From Hymenopus coronatus (taxonomy: Eukaryota; Arthropoda; Insecta; Mantodea; Hymenopodidae): a stretch of 64,000 nt of DNA. Where the stretch lies: NCBI GenBank assembly GCA_030762935.1, contig CM060900.1, forward strand, positions 112,496,620 through 112,560,619, written 5' to 3'. Below the pieces are notes generated by a model. That model had not been told where the DNA came from. It worked only from the letters and a program-made list of their open reading frames with translations, and made no database searches. This document shows, piece after piece, positions 21,746-33,362 of this stretch (position 1 is the stretch's first letter; each line of letters begins with the position of its first letter). The translations under genes were made by a program, and so were the position numbers.

Positions 21746-22020
21746 TATTAAGTTAAGAAAAACTAAAAACACACAAGTGTTTTATAATTTCAACTTCCAT
21801 CATGTGTCTGCGTATATTAAGTCACTTTTACAGTGGTCTCTTGATCAGAGAATTTCTAGGTCGCGAGTTTGCCTCTACGTGCACATGGTGACGAGGGTTC
21901 AACTTGTCGCCCAAAGATGACACTATAGGAACAAATATGTGTACGTGAAACATGGCGAACTTAACCCAGAGAATTATTTTTTAGGGTATGAAGTTGTTGT
22001 ACGTGCAAATAAACATTATA

Positions 22021-22161
22021 AGGGCACCAACGGATATACCTTCCTTCCGAAGGTACCTGCTAAGGATTTTTACGCCCTAAAAAGATCCATCACCCCCCCC
22101 CGTCGGGTTTGAACCGCAACCCTGGGTGCTAGAGGTAACCACCCACCACAAAGGGCGACAT
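22021..22161 (-). mobile_element. SINE D copy, minus strand
   Basis: On the minus strand the head reads GTCGCCCTTTGTGGTGGGTG, then GGTTACC, and a B box GGTTCAAACCC, followed by GGCGTAAAAATCC and a CTTCGGAAGGAAGG block. The + strand copy at 29.16 kb has the same head and the same TTCCTTCGGAAGGGAAG block, which supports a common family. Confidence 0.72.
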
Positions 22162-22268
22162 TTCAAATACGATTATGAGATAGATAGAGCAATTCTTCAG
22201 GAAATCTAGTCGCGGACAATTTTTTCATTAATGAACCAATGAAAATTTTCATAAGCTGAAAAGCAACG

Positions 22269-22269
<1 letters not shown>

Positions 22270-22310
<41 letters not shown>

Positions 22311-22330
22311 TTGTGTGTGTTAGTGTGTGT
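22270..22330 (+). repeat. GT dinucleotide microsatellite
   Basis: An almost pure GT run from 22,271 to about 22,302, then interrupted GT units. Confidence 0.95.
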
Positions 22331-22639
22331 AATCTCGGAAAATAATCAGCAAAATTCATATTTCTTTCATCAATGAAATTTACAGATCCCCCGGTTGGAC
22401 ATATGCTATAAAATATTTACTGGGCAATTAAAACGGGAGGATTCATATTTGTTTCATTCAATTTCAATTCCATTTACTTGAATATTAATATAAACAGATA
22501 ATTTTGGCACTTTAATACAAGCATTGCAGAGTTTTAATGACTTCCATCACAATGAGGTAAATAAGGAGGTTTAAAGTTCCTTAAAATTAAGGTATTCATG
22601 ATGTTTTGTTCTCTCAGCAAAATTAAGCCAAATTTTGCT

Positions 22640-22992
22640 AAACTTTCGCTACACGTCTATGTACATAGTGAATAGAGAAAATGTGGTATTGCACCCAAAA
22701 TTTGAGGCTTAGATTTCGCGGAATGTATGTTTTGAGGTCCTCTGAGTTCGAAAAAATAATTTTAAAAAAACATCCGTGTGTGTCTGTAGACAGCACAGCT
22801 GAAAAACTAAAGATTATTAAACACCAAACTTGTTGATGCGACATGAAGATTTTCAAGAAAATCTCCCACCCCAAACATTTTTGAAAATTTTGTTCTTTTC
22901 GTTTTAAAAATGGTTCTAACGATTTTGCTTAAAATACCTTATATTAAAGATAAAATATATTCCTTGAATTTTCTGGGAATAGCTTCTGAAAA
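22640..22992 (+). repeat. Repeat family F, 5' half
   Basis: Landmarks match the 31.6 kb copy in order: ATGTACATAGTGAATAGAGA, CATCCGTGTGTGTCTGTAGA, GATGCGACATGAAGATTTTC, GGTTCTAACGATTTTG and TTCTGGGAATAGCTTCTGAA. It ends in 14 A residues and is followed directly by a SINE D fragment. The 3' half is missing. Confidence 0.75.
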
Positions 22993-23045
22993 AAAAAAAA
23001 AAGATCCATCACCCCCCGTCGGGTGTGAACCCGCAACCTTAGGTG
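22993..23045 (-). mobile_element. SINE D fragment
   Basis: AAGATCCATCACCCCCCGTC followed by GGGTGTGAACCCGCAACC matches the B-box part of the minus-strand SINE D at 22.08 kb. The rest is missing. Confidence 0.6.
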
Positions 23046-23255
23046 CAAAACTCAACGGGGCTTCTTTTTACTCCTCTCAATGAGCTCGACCCACTCATCT
23101 CTGTTGATAAGCAAAGAGGGATAAAAAGAAAGTTCACTCTTGCCAGGTCCCCCACTGACCGGTTTTAACTTGAAATAGCCCCGTTGAGTTCTGCAATTTT
23201 AACGCACTAAGGGATATCTACACACGTCCAATATGGGGGAGTTGCGACACCTGGT
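23046..23255. mobile_element. Foldback element E, copy 4, 5'-truncated
   Basis: Begins inside the left arm (GCAAAACTCAACGGGG) and continues through the middle to a complete right arm with GAAATAGCCCCGTTGAGTTC, ending CACCTGGTA at 23,255. The outer left arm is missing, replaced by the SINE D fragment. Confidence 0.75.
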
Positions 23256-23429
23256 ATATAAATGTATATAGCTTGGCCACTCAGAGCTAAAAGACCTGAC
23301 GAAAGGTATATAACATCTAACAGCTTCAAAAAATTACCAATAGTCACCCTGAAGTGAAAACTTGCTCCATTTGACCTGTGAACAAAATTATGGACGCTTA
23401 ACTGTAGGTACGAGAAAAGATTGTGGGTT

Positions 23430-23690
23430 CCACAGGAGTTTAACCAATCATAAATAAATACTGTGGCCCGTGAAGAGCCTGGGCCTGCAAAGGCGACTAT
23501 CTGCCTCACGCCCACTATCACGGGGCAGAGGTGGGCGGTCATCCAGCCGTTACAGGGAGATGCATGTGACCAACATCAACCATCTCCTAGCCGAAAAGTT
23601 AGCTCGCGAGGCCAGGACCGCTTCCTATTGCAACTCCCCACTTTCCTCACGATGCTGAATGGGCAGCGCTGCTACACCAGGACATAAAAT
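23430..23690. repeat. GC-rich unclassified segment
   Basis: A block clearly richer in G and C than its surroundings, with GGGGCAGAGGTGGGCGGTCA and TTAGCTCGCGAGGCCAGGAC. Open frames overlap in two phases (23,463-23,687 and 23,470-23,658) but show no family motif. No second copy was found in the window. A SINE or retroelement fragment is possible. Confidence 0.35.
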
Positions 23691-23956
23691 TCACACGTTT
23701 TAAAAAATCATCCCTGTCCTTATTTTCAACCTCTTACTTATATAGTCAGTTTCAAACTTAAAAAAGTAGTATGGAGTTAAATGGGATATCTATGTCTTTG
23801 GTAACGTGCGCATGTAGCCATTAGCTTCGTTCTTTTCTACTCTTGCGCTGTCGCCAAGTTGCTAATAATCTCTATAAGGTTACATCATTTTAGAGACTTT
23901 TAGATTCACGTGGGTCCAAATTTCTAAAGAAAGTGTGTTTTTCAGTAAAAATCCGA

Positions 23957-24003
23957 TAATAATAATAATAATAATAATAATAATAGTAATAATAGTTGTT
24001 GTT
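23957..24003. repeat. AAT trinucleotide microsatellite
   Basis: About 12 AAT units with one interruption, followed by a short GTT run. Confidence 0.95.
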
Positions 24004-25707
24004 GTTTCTATGCTTATCACGCAGTAACTAATAATCTAAAGGTCTGACTGTCACAGTATTTTTCCTTAGCTAGAGCAAACTAAAATGCTGATACACCTAG
24101 TTTGAATTCTCTATCTTTAATAAGATGAGCGTTGTGATTTTTAAATCAAAGATCTACAGAAAATTCTATACCTATGCAGAAGAAATGTTGGGCAACGAGA
24201 CATTTTTTATTGGGTTTACAACGGGGACCAAGCGAGAGAAAATGTTGACAAGGGTTGGAGAAAGTTTTAAAACAAGCAGGAATCCTGTTAATTCTATAAC
24301 AATAAATAGTCATCTACCCATTCAGCTCACAGGTCCTAGGCAGCAAGCAGATAGCGGTAAAAGTTTACATAAGTTTGTAAGGAAGTGTTTATACCATGTG
24401 AACTACTGTGTAGTGCTAATGTAGCTTATTTATTGTATATTTTACCTATGAAAGGAGAAACTTGGAAGACACTAAATATTGGTAAACTAAAAAGAAACGT
24501 TAGATTATTCAAGTAAAATGAGTATTAGTAAGGTATAAATGAAACAGTTACAGCTATAGTCGTTCCGAAACAGTAGTGCATAAAATCAAAAAGTAAATAA
24601 TGAAATGACCTGTAAGGATGCCATTAAATAGAAAGCAAAACGAGTGATGGAACCAAAAACACGCTAGGTTAAAGTAATAATGGAATAGCCCAATACAATG
24701 TGCGGCGCATCGTTCATTCTTTGCTGCTTTAAAACTTCCACCCATATAAGTGTAATTTGCCAACAGTAAAAAATGATAATGCCCTAAAAATTAAAATCTT
24801 TATAATTTGATACTTTATTCCTACAAAAAAGTCTTACAATAGCCTTAATTAGAACTGCAGATATTTCACCCTTTGGTGCTGAATAATTCACAAGATGCAG
24901 CTAAGCTCTAAAGATGTAATGTACAGGTGGCCTGTACTGTCTTGTAAGATTGCGACGCGCTTTAGAGTAACATCCGTACAATGTTGAACAAGCCAGCTAA
25001 TCTATAATAGAAAAATAAGCAACGTTGTCACAAACTTCAAAGTATATTATATGCAATGTTCAAATCAGACTTTTCTGACGTGAGTGGGAAACTTAAGAAA
25101 CAGTATTTGTGTTATATTTATACCAGTTATACACTATTTAACTTTTTGCTGTTGTTTGCTTTCAACCCTTGAAAAACGCTAGCTCATAATGTATTTTACT
25201 GTCTTAAAGAGCACTGATCTTGTATTTATGATCCCTATAGGCCTAGTAACTCTTCCGGAACTATTTATGAACGCCAGGGGTGATTTGTTTTCCATTCAAT
25301 TTTTAAATATGATGTTGTTTATACATCCCCGATTAGTGTAATGCACTTACGCTGTGACACATGTCACTTCCAATGATGCGGTTTTTAACTGAATACTAAT
25401 ATTACTTGAAACTGGAATACGTCAGGCATTATTTTCTGTAACTCTACACCTTCTTGTCACAAATCTAACCATGCTAACCATCAATAGAACATTCATCGTT
25501 GCAAAAAACTGAACTGAATACTGCAAGATAGTACTGTACTTGCTGGCGCAAACTGCTGGAGTTATGACCCTGAATGTCAACTCAAATAATAATCAAACTG
25601 AGAATCATTTACTGTTTAGCTTATTTGGTATTAGGATACATTAGTTTTGCTCATAGCTCACACTTGCATCATGTCCAGTATACATCGACTTTGTTCCGTG
25701 TCCTCCT
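24004..25707. other. Non-coding, nothing recognised
   Basis: An open frame at 24,125-24,424 (99 codons) has no motif I recognise and no splice context that I can defend. The rest is AT-rich sequence with frequent stops. Confidence 0.5.
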
Positions 25708-25934
25708 CTATTCAAAGAATTTTTTGGTAGTGTTTAACGCCCGCTTTTACTATTTTTGGCACCGCATACGATGACACTGGTGATACATGGAATAAAGAAT
25801 GGCGATGACGAGGGAAACCGGAGAACCCGGAGAAAACCCGCCCCTGCGCCGCATTGTCCACCACAAATCTCACATGCGGTCGCTTGGGATCGAACTCGGG
25901 CAGTCTAGGTGAGAGGCAAGCGCTATTCAAAGAA
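25708..25934 (-). mobile_element. SINE A, copy 3, with perfect 12 bp target duplication
   Basis: Minus-strand body 25,720-25,922, with identical target duplications CTATTCAAAGAA at 25,708-25,719 and 25,923-25,934. It is truncated at the tRNA-derived 5' end (stops just after GCCTCTCACC on the minus strand) and keeps the B box as GTTCGATCCC. CpGs in the body are largely preserved. Confidence 0.93.
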
Positions 25935-26512
25935 AGCAGTAATAGTGCTTAAAATAAAATGCAAAAATATTGGCAGAAAAATAATTCTTCTTTAACGAGC
26001 CAGGGAAAATATTTAGTGAAAGGGGGAAATCCCCATCGCCCCGTTAATTCGAATCCTGATTGTATTAATTGAAAAAAAAAATAGAATTTATGTTGTAAGA
26101 ACTATTGACATAACATTGAGGATAAACTTATGCCACTCTAATAGTTAAAGTCGATTAGCATTTAGCTCTGAGTAAAACCAAGTGCTAATACCACTCTCAA
26201 AGTAAGCTTGTTTTCTGAAAATTACCTACTTTCGCCTAAAACAATACACGTAACTATAAAAAAGTAAGGAATTATCAGGTATAAAGTGTTATATCTCAAA
26301 ATTCGAACGTTTCTTTAATGAGCAATTAACTTCACTAAAACCAGCTGGATTTATTTGCCTATAAATGAAGCATTAATCAAACTCGATCGATCATGTTTGT
26401 TGAGCCTCCCTTATTAGCACCGCGGGGCACTTTGGTTTATCGCTGATGGAAAACACTTTCTCCTATTGAATATCTGTGACTACTGACATGTAACGCTGAA
26501 TCTAATGAGACA
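25935..26512. other. Non-coding spacer
   Basis: AT-rich; nothing recognised. Confidence 0.5.
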
Positions 26513-27445
26513 TTTACCGAGCAAAATGGCGCCGTGGTAACGTGTGCGACTCTCATTCGAAACTTCCTGGGTCCGATTCCCGTGGCCGGTTTTCCTGATC
26601 CATGGAAGTTTTGGACAGTTTCCTCGGGTCGCCAGTGAATGTTGGGAAGGTTCATTACTTCCTATCACTTCCTTGCCATATCTCTTCCCGTAGGGGTGAG
26701 GTTCTAACCTCTTCAGCTATCCCGAAGTGTCCGCGATACTTCTGACGTTACTAGAAGTACGTCGGGTCGAACATCTGAGTCCCTCCCGTCAGGGAAATGT
26801 TCGGATTGGGTTGGACTCGGCGGACAGTGGTTCCCGACATTCATGGGAGATTACGTACATCTGGGCGGTGATGCCAGGGTGGGTTGTGAGACGCCCTAAT
26901 GTCCCTCGATCTCTAACCCGAAGAGCTTAATAGACAGGAGCTGGTAACTGTCGCCCCCACAGAGGTATTAGGTAGTTATTCCCTTATGGGGTTGATACTC
27001 GTTAGTGGCGTGTCCACTTCCGTCCTTGCATAGTCAAGGGCACCGGTATATAGAATAGGCACTGCGTAATGGAAAACCCCACGGGAATCCCTGGGGCGCT
27101 ACAACACCTGAGTTGTCGGATCACTGCTGAGTGTTTTATGTGTCATCTGTTTCAGGGTACGGCATTCGGCGAGTTGTGGCTGGATGGTGTCCTGGGCACT
27201 GTAGAGGGTTATTCTTGGCGTCATCGCGATACCGCTTTATCGTGAACCGCCTTCGAGTGCTTTCGGGCTAGAAATCCTTCGGGCAACCTCCGGGGACTCG
27301 GGGCTTCTGGGTTAGATGGTGTCGTCGGTTCAGTCTGGAACCGTTGTGGAACCCGTCCATGCTTGAGCCCGTCGTCATCCGAATCTGGTTGCCCTTTGGA
27401 TCCCTCCCTTCATCCCTCCCTCACTGGGGTCACTAAATTGCAAAG
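26513..27445 (+). mobile_element. SINE C family, long copy with tRNA head and shared tail
   Basis: The head has ATGGCGCCGTGGTAACGTGT (A box region) and GGGTCCGATTCCC (B box) followed by CGTGGCCGG. The 3' tail (27,340-27,440) contains CCCGTCCATGCTTGAGCCCG, CATCCGAATCTGG and CATCCCTCCCTCACTGGGGT, shared with the copies at 15.8 and 30.7 kb. At about 930 bp it is long for a SINE and may be a composite or a retroelement-derived tail. Open frames inside carry no motif. Confidence 0.7.
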
Positions 27446-27794
27446 GGCCCCAAAGATATAAATGCACTCCTCTGTCTGTGAGTAATCCTAGTCTTAATTA
27501 GACATTTGAGAAAAAGGATTTTGCGAATACAACTAAAACTTTGCAGCATAGCGAAATTCCTCTTCAGAGCTGTATGAGAAGCTTGTGGAGCTTGTTTTCT
27601 AAAGGTAAAAATCCCATGTATAGAGGGCGTCAAAGTGAAAACTTTACCGCAAAACATAGCAAATCATCTTTAACGCTCACAGCAAGAAGTACCAAACATG
27701 GATATTAACTCCAGCTAATCCCATTCTACAAGGAGTGGTCGAGGAACAGTACTAAGTAAGATTAATTTCTGCCCTAGCTCCATACTAAGAGAAG

Positions 27795-28563
27795 TACACT
27801 TTACTTCCTCTAGCACGTATGTACAATGTACATAGTAGATAGAGGAGCATAAATGAAAATCGAAAAGCCGGTTAAATACCAAACTGGGGTTTTTCATTTC
27901 AGTATCTTCCAAGGATGCGACACGAAGCTTTTCACTAAAATCACCCCAATCCCTTTACATGGCACAATTTTTAGAAATTTTCGAGTTTCTTTTACGATTT
28001 TGATTAATTACCATGTTTAAAATAGTTTTATGTCAAACAAAATGTATATCTTGAATTTTCCGGGAAAACCTCCGAAGACTTCTTCATTCTGGATGACTTT
28101 TCTATAACTTTTGTATATCTGGTAAACCCTGCGAGATAGAAAAATGCTTACCGCACAAAAATGTAGATCTCATTAAAACACACAATTTATGTAGTATACA
28201 TTTTTGTTGTAGAGTTAACCGTTTCCGAGATATTCCTTGTTTTAGGTTTCAATTTTAAGCTACTTAAACTTTTCTTAACCGGAAGGTCATCTCTTGTTTA
28301 GTTTATTTCTGGGCGCGCAAAGAGAACTGAATTTCAGTTGTTTCAGTAGCGACCGGCGTTTAAAAGATTTGACTATCCCTTTAGACTAGGGTATTCTATT
28401 AGTTTCCTTCTACTTACAATGAAGCAAGTAATAAGACCAATTCTGTTAATATTTATCTCGATTAGCATGATGTAGAAAAAAGAATAATCTTTTGTAAGGG
28501 GTTTTTGTTTGCGGAAGAGCTAGAGAAAGTCATGTGAATGGAGTACATCAGATTTTTTAATTA
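27795..28563 (+). repeat. Repeat family F, forward copy
   Basis: Landmarks include TGTACAATGTACATAGTAGA, CAAGGATGCGACACGAAGCT, TTGATTAATTACCATG, ATTTATCTCGATTAGCATGA and, at the right end, AGAGAAAGTCATGTGAATGG. The GT-rich segment near the 5' end of other copies is deleted here. No coding capacity. Confidence 0.72.
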
Positions 28564-29154
28564 GTAATAGCTAAGTATGTTTTCTTAAAGTACTTCAGAA
28601 AATACATTATTGAATGTTTCTGCCAAGATGCAAGCAAGATCTGTATACTTCTTAGTACTTATTATGGCAAAAAGTACCAAATCCAACATTAAATGTATAA
28701 TAACTGTATAATAATATCATTGAGTATCTTAAATTTGCCCACGAATCATACCAAATATATACCAAAAAATGGATTTCAAATATTATTTTTAAACAACTAC
28801 TATTAGATTCAGTGAGTTTTTTACTTTATTCTAAAACAGGCGTCACCAACTCGCTTGATTTTGTGCCGAAGCAAATAGGCTTTCTCTGTGCAAGCAATAA
28901 GTAAACACGTGACAGCAGAGATTGTCTCTCTTCCTTGTATATGTCGGAAATAGAAAGCAATCCAACATGCAAACCATCGACTCTTAAGTTTATGCCTGCC
29001 TGATAGGAATATTTTTTAAGTATAGAAAGTGAATAAGTGTTTAGTTTTGCAATTGTGTACGACAGTTATAATGGAGAAGAACGTTTCTTTCAATTTGTAT
29101 TCGATACCAGTTAATTATCAAGATGCCTGTTGGTATTCACTGCTATAAAAGTGT
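28564..29154. other. Non-coding spacer
   Basis: No exon or named repeat recognised. Confidence 0.5.
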
Positions 29155-29345
29155 CGCCCTGCGTGGTGTAATGGTTACCATACTAACTTCATATACCCAA
29201 GGTCGCAGGTTCTAACCCGGCGGAGGCATGGCTTCCTTCGGAAGGGAAGTAAAGCCGTTGGTCCCGTGTCATAGATTTACGGCACGTGTTCTAAAATGTC
29301 GTTGGACAACAGTTGCTGATTGCGTTCTAGCAAATTCCAACAAGC
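29155..29345 (+). mobile_element. SINE D copy, plus strand
   Basis: The tRNA-derived head reads TCGCCCTGCGTGGTGTAATG then GTTACCATACTAAC, with a B box GGTTCTAACCC, then CATGGCTTCCTTCGGAAGGG. The 3' end (CTAGCAAATTCCAACAAGCA) is drawn approximately. It gives the best view of this family in the window. Confidence 0.75.
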
Positions 29346-29577
29346 AATATGCCTTTTCCACAGGATTTTCTGCCATTTCAGCTTCTTCAACAACAAACAA
29401 AACACTATAGCGTTACCAATAGTAACAAACAAAACTTTGAGAGTTTCTCAACATACCTCCAAAATAATATGTTGCTATCTCTAATAGTTTTTGTTTTACA
29501 GGCAGTTGAAGTTGTCTATTTCTTTTATAGTAACCCTGTACTTAGCTGTTATTACGAATCGAAAATATGATGTATTC

Positions 29578-30480
29578 CATTCAGATGCCTTTCTCTATCT
29601 GTACTGCAGAAGACAACTATTCTTACAAAACATTATTGTTCATCATACTAATCAACTAAAACATTAGCAGAAATTGTCTTATTACCTGCTTCCTTGTAGG
29701 TAGAACGGAAATAAGGGAGTACAATAGGATAAAGTGATAGTCAGAGCATTTATAACTTGGTCGCTATGTGAAAAAAATTAAATTCGGTAAAACAAAAGAG
29801 ATATAAAACGAATGATACTTCCCTTGTAAGAAAAGTATAAGTATTTTCAAATTGAAACCAATATCCAGGAATATTTCGGAAATGGTTAACTCCACAAAAA
29901 TTGTAAGGACATAAATTGTATGTTTTATTTTAACAAGATTGTATATTTTGGGTAGTTACGCTTTTTCTTCTTCTAGCACTATGTACATGGTAGATAGAGG
30001 AGGTATTGTATTCCACCCATAATTCGATAGCGAAATTTCACCAGAAATATGTATTTTGAGACCCCTTGAATCCAAAAAAAGGATTTTAGAAAGAAGCCCT
30101 TGTGAGTGAGTGTTTGCGTGTGTGTCTGAGCAGCATAACTCAAAAACGAAAGGTCCGTTAAAAATCAAACTTGGCATTTAAGTTAAACACATTCCAAGGA
30201 TGCGATAAAGAGACCTTAAGGAAAAACACCCACCTTTTTTATGGAACATTTTTCGAAAATTTCGATTTTCTCAAAAATTGCTCTAACAATTTTTATTCAA
30301 ATACTATATCTTATAGATATTCGCGACAAAATAAATATGTTGGTTTTCCGGGGAATAGCCTCTGAACACATAAGATTTATTATTCAGCAGACCCTAAAAC
30401 TTGCATTTCCGGTGAAATCTCTGTTGAATTTCTGTGGATGTACTTATTACATATGTGCTAGAGAAAGTAAATATAGTTGT
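29578..30480. repeat. Repeat family F, rearranged copy with inverted halves
   Basis: The left part (29,578-29,945) matches the 3' half of family F in reverse. The middle (29,950-30,365) matches the 5' half in forward orientation, from ATGTACATGGTAGATAGAGG to CCGGGGAATAGCCTCTGAAC. The last about 100 bp (30,375-30,480) match the start of the 5' half in reverse (TTTCCGGTGAAATCTCTGTT). This order cannot come from one simple insertion. Confidence 0.6.
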
Positions 30481-30682
30481 TAACTGCTGCAAACATTTAG
30501 GTGTTTTCTACAGTATACAGCTCATACTTTTCTAAATGTTTGGATTCAATACATTTTGGCAAAGCGCTTCACATATTAATTCACCTTTAAATTCACCAAT
30601 AGAATAAGCAAGATTTTTGTTTTCCAACGTTCCCCCATATTGTGACTCACCTTCGGGGTTACGTCATTCAAACGAAGCGAAG

Positions 30683-31165
30683 AGGGGCACGAGTAGCGTG
30701 TGCGACTCGCTTCTGGAGCTCGTGGATTCGGTTCTCGTGGCCGGTCTACCTTAATCATGGGTTTCTACGGGGTTTCCCGGGATCGCCATGCGAATGATGG
30801 GCATGTTCGTTACATCCCCCAAATTTTCCTGTTTAGTTTCATCATTTCATTTAGTTCCTTGGCATCCGTTTCAGGATTGAAGGACGATGGGACGATGTTC
30901 GGTAAGTTGCGGCTGGATGTTGAGTTGCGCATGGCGTACTTCTCGATCGGGACCCGCCTTCGGGGCTGTTGGGCTCGAGCCTCCTTGGGGAACCACCGCA
31001 GGTTTAGGTCTCGTGGGTGGGACTGGGCGGAGATCCGTTTGTAACTGTTAAGGGTACCGTCCATGCTTGCGCCTGTCGATATCCGGGTCTGGCATCCTTC
31101 AGGTCTCCTCACTCATCTCTCTCTGGGGTCACCTCAGACGCAAAGGCCCCTGAGGACCTACTTGT
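30683..31165 (+). mobile_element. SINE C family copy with shared tail
   Basis: Head fragment TAGCGTGTGCGACTCGCTTC and a B-box-like GGATTCGGTTCTCGTGGCCG, then GGGTTTCTACGGGGTTTCCC. The 3' end repeats the family tail (ACCGTCCATGCTTGCGCCTG, TCTGGGGTCACCTCAGACGC, AAAGGCCCC). Confidence 0.7.
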
Positions 31166-31239
31166 GGTCCTCTGCCTCAGTGTCTGGGGACCCATTCGTG
31201 TGTAATTCTAACAATAATGCCACCTCGTTCTAACAATTA

Positions 31240-31483
31240 GCCGGTCCCCATGGCCACGCTCGCTAAAGCGTTTCGCTTTGGTGCTTCGTGGGCAGGGGAT
31301 CGTGGGTTCGAGTCCCGCCTTGGGCACGGATGTTATATGTTTGTGCAATGTGTATATGTTTGTAAAAGAAACAGTAAAACCAGTAATCAGTAAAACCTAC
31401 GGGGGAAATGTAAATAGGGATACAGTACCGGAGTCCTGATCAGACTCCGTTACTGTTTAAAAAAAAAAAAAAAAAAAAAAAAA
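31240..31483 (+). mobile_element. SINE B, nearly complete reference copy
   Basis: The tRNA-derived head starts CCGGTCCCCATGGCCACGCT, with B box GGGTTCGAGTCCC. The body has GATGTTATATGTTTGTGCAA, and the 3' end carries a hairpin-like GGAGTCCTGATCAGACTCC followed by about 25 A residues (31,459-31,483). The long intact poly-A suggests a relatively young insertion. Confidence 0.93.
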
Positions 31484-31561
31484 TACAAGCGATGACGGAC
31501 CTAATTGTGAGGTGCAGGCACCGAGCGGGTAGAGCTCATTGGGGTGAAGATGAATATGGCG

Positions 31562-32473
31562 GTGGATTTGAGAGAACCTAGTTACTTTCTCTAGCCCCGA
31601 ATGTACATGTACATAGTGGATAGAGAAGGTATTGTATTCCTCCCCAAAGTTTGATGCCGAGATTTCACGGGAAATACATTCAGGACCCCCTGAATCCCAA
31701 AAAAAAAGTATTTTCAGAAAAATGTCCGTGTGTGTGTGTGTGTGTTCGTCTGTGGAAAGCATAGTTCAAACGCGAAAAGACCGTTAAATGCCAAACTTGG
31801 TATTTAAGTTTGGTATATTCCAAGGATGCGACACGAAGATTTTCAAGGTAATCCCCTCACCCCTAACTACCCTTTACATGGAAAAATTTTCGAAAATTCT
31901 GTTTTTCTTAAAAATGGCTCTAACGATTTTGATTAACATGTCACTATTAAAGCCATTTCCATCACAAATAAAATGTATTATATCTTGAATTTTCTGGGAA
32001 TAGCTTCTGAAGATCTGTTTATTCTAGATACATTTTTCTGAATTTTCCATAACTATTAACCTGTAAGAGAGGACAAAAAATTACTGCAAAAAAAGATAGA
32101 TCTCGTTTAAATACACAATTTATGTCATATACATTTTTTTCGTGGAGTTTACCGTTTTCAAGATATTCCTTGTTGTTAGTTTCAGTTGTGCAGTACTTAT
32201 ACTTTTCTCAGACAGGAAGTGTCCGTTTTTCTTTTGTTCTACTCCTGGCCAAGCAAAGAAACGGTTTGCAATCACAATCGTATGACAGCTCTTAAAACAT
32301 TTGACTGTCACTTTAGCATAGCGAATTCCTTTAGTTTCCTTCTACTTATAAGGAACTAAGTAATAAGAACATTCTGCTAACGTTTATCTCAATTAGCATG
32401 GTGTAGAAAGAAGATCTTTTGTAAGAAGTTTGTTTGTAGAGAAAGTCATGTGAGTGTAACATCAGATTTCTTT
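31562..32473 (+). repeat. Repeat family F, reference full-length copy
   Basis: About 0.9 kb, from TTACTTTCTCTAGCCCCGAA to AGAGAAAGTCATGTGAGTGT. It contains a short GT microsatellite near 31,727-31,742, the block CCAAGGATGCGACACGAAGA, the block TTTCTGGGAATAGCTTCTGA and the block GTTTATCTCAATTAGCATGG. The two ends share an inverted ACTTTCTCTA, possibly part of a short terminal inverted repeat. No protein motif is seen; a non-autonomous DNA element is plausible but not proven. Confidence 0.75.
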
Positions 32474-32479
32474 TACTGT

Positions 32480-32640
32480 GGATTCCGAAACACAGTTGGC
32501 CTTGGGGACACTCCACATGAGCTAGCCAGAGGCTTGGAGAGGTTGGGGATAAATTTGCTACCCCAGAGCTGGGAATGAAACCATGAGAGCCACGAACCAA
32601 CTAACAGGACTGCCCTGCGCGTCAGAATAAACAGGTTGTC
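32480..32640 (-). repeat. Possible tRNA-derived fragment
   Basis: Less AT-rich than its surroundings. On the minus strand it has GTTAGTTGGTTCGTGGCTCT followed by GGTTTCATTCCC, a plausible degenerate B box. No other copy was found here, so this is tentative. Confidence 0.3.
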
Positions 32641-32940
32641 AATATATAGTTTCGTGACAAATGTTCCTCAGTTTGTTTTTATATCTGTTTGTAATTGAGC
32701 ATATGCGTTCAATAATACATTTAAGGATAAAGAATCGTTTTGTTTTCCTTGTTTGCTATTCGATAAGAAGTTATTATAACACCTAAAATGGTCGTTAAAG
32801 TATGAGAAGAGTTATTCCTTCATATTTAAATTCAGATTTAAATTTTTCCAAAAAGAAATAACGAGCCAAAATAATTAACTACAGTTAGCTACATGCTTAT
32901 TTTAATTTTCTCTTCAGACTAATGCTCAGGGGTTTTAACA

Positions 32941-33362
32941 TATGAATAAAATCTTAGCACATAGAACTACAATCTCATTAAAGCACACAATTTATTTGAA
33001 ATGCCTTTTCTTTGTGGCGCTAACCGTTTTTGAGATAGTGGTTGTTATTAGTTGCATTTTAGAATGCTTATATTTCTCTGAAATCGGAAGTCATTCATTC
33101 CCTCTTTCTTTCTTTTCTTTTTTTCTTTGATCATGCACCCAAAATGGCATTTAAAAGCTATCACATATTGACACACTATAAGAAGATTTGACAATTGCTT
33201 AAAGCTGGCTATATGTCCCTAATCCCGTTGTATCTATAACTAAAATCCAATAAGTAATTTCTGCAACTGTTTATCTCGAATAACATGAAGTAGATAGATG
33301 GACAAGCATCTGTACGAATAGTTTGAGTAGAGAAGGTCATATGAGTGCAGCACATCAGAACT
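32941..33362 (+). repeat. Repeat family F, 3' half
   Basis: Matches the second half of the 31.6 kb copy: CAATCTCATTAAAGCACACA, CGCTAACCGTTTTTGAGATA, GTTTATCTCGAATAACATGA and GAGAAGGTCATATGAGTGCA. More diverged than the others. Confidence 0.65.
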
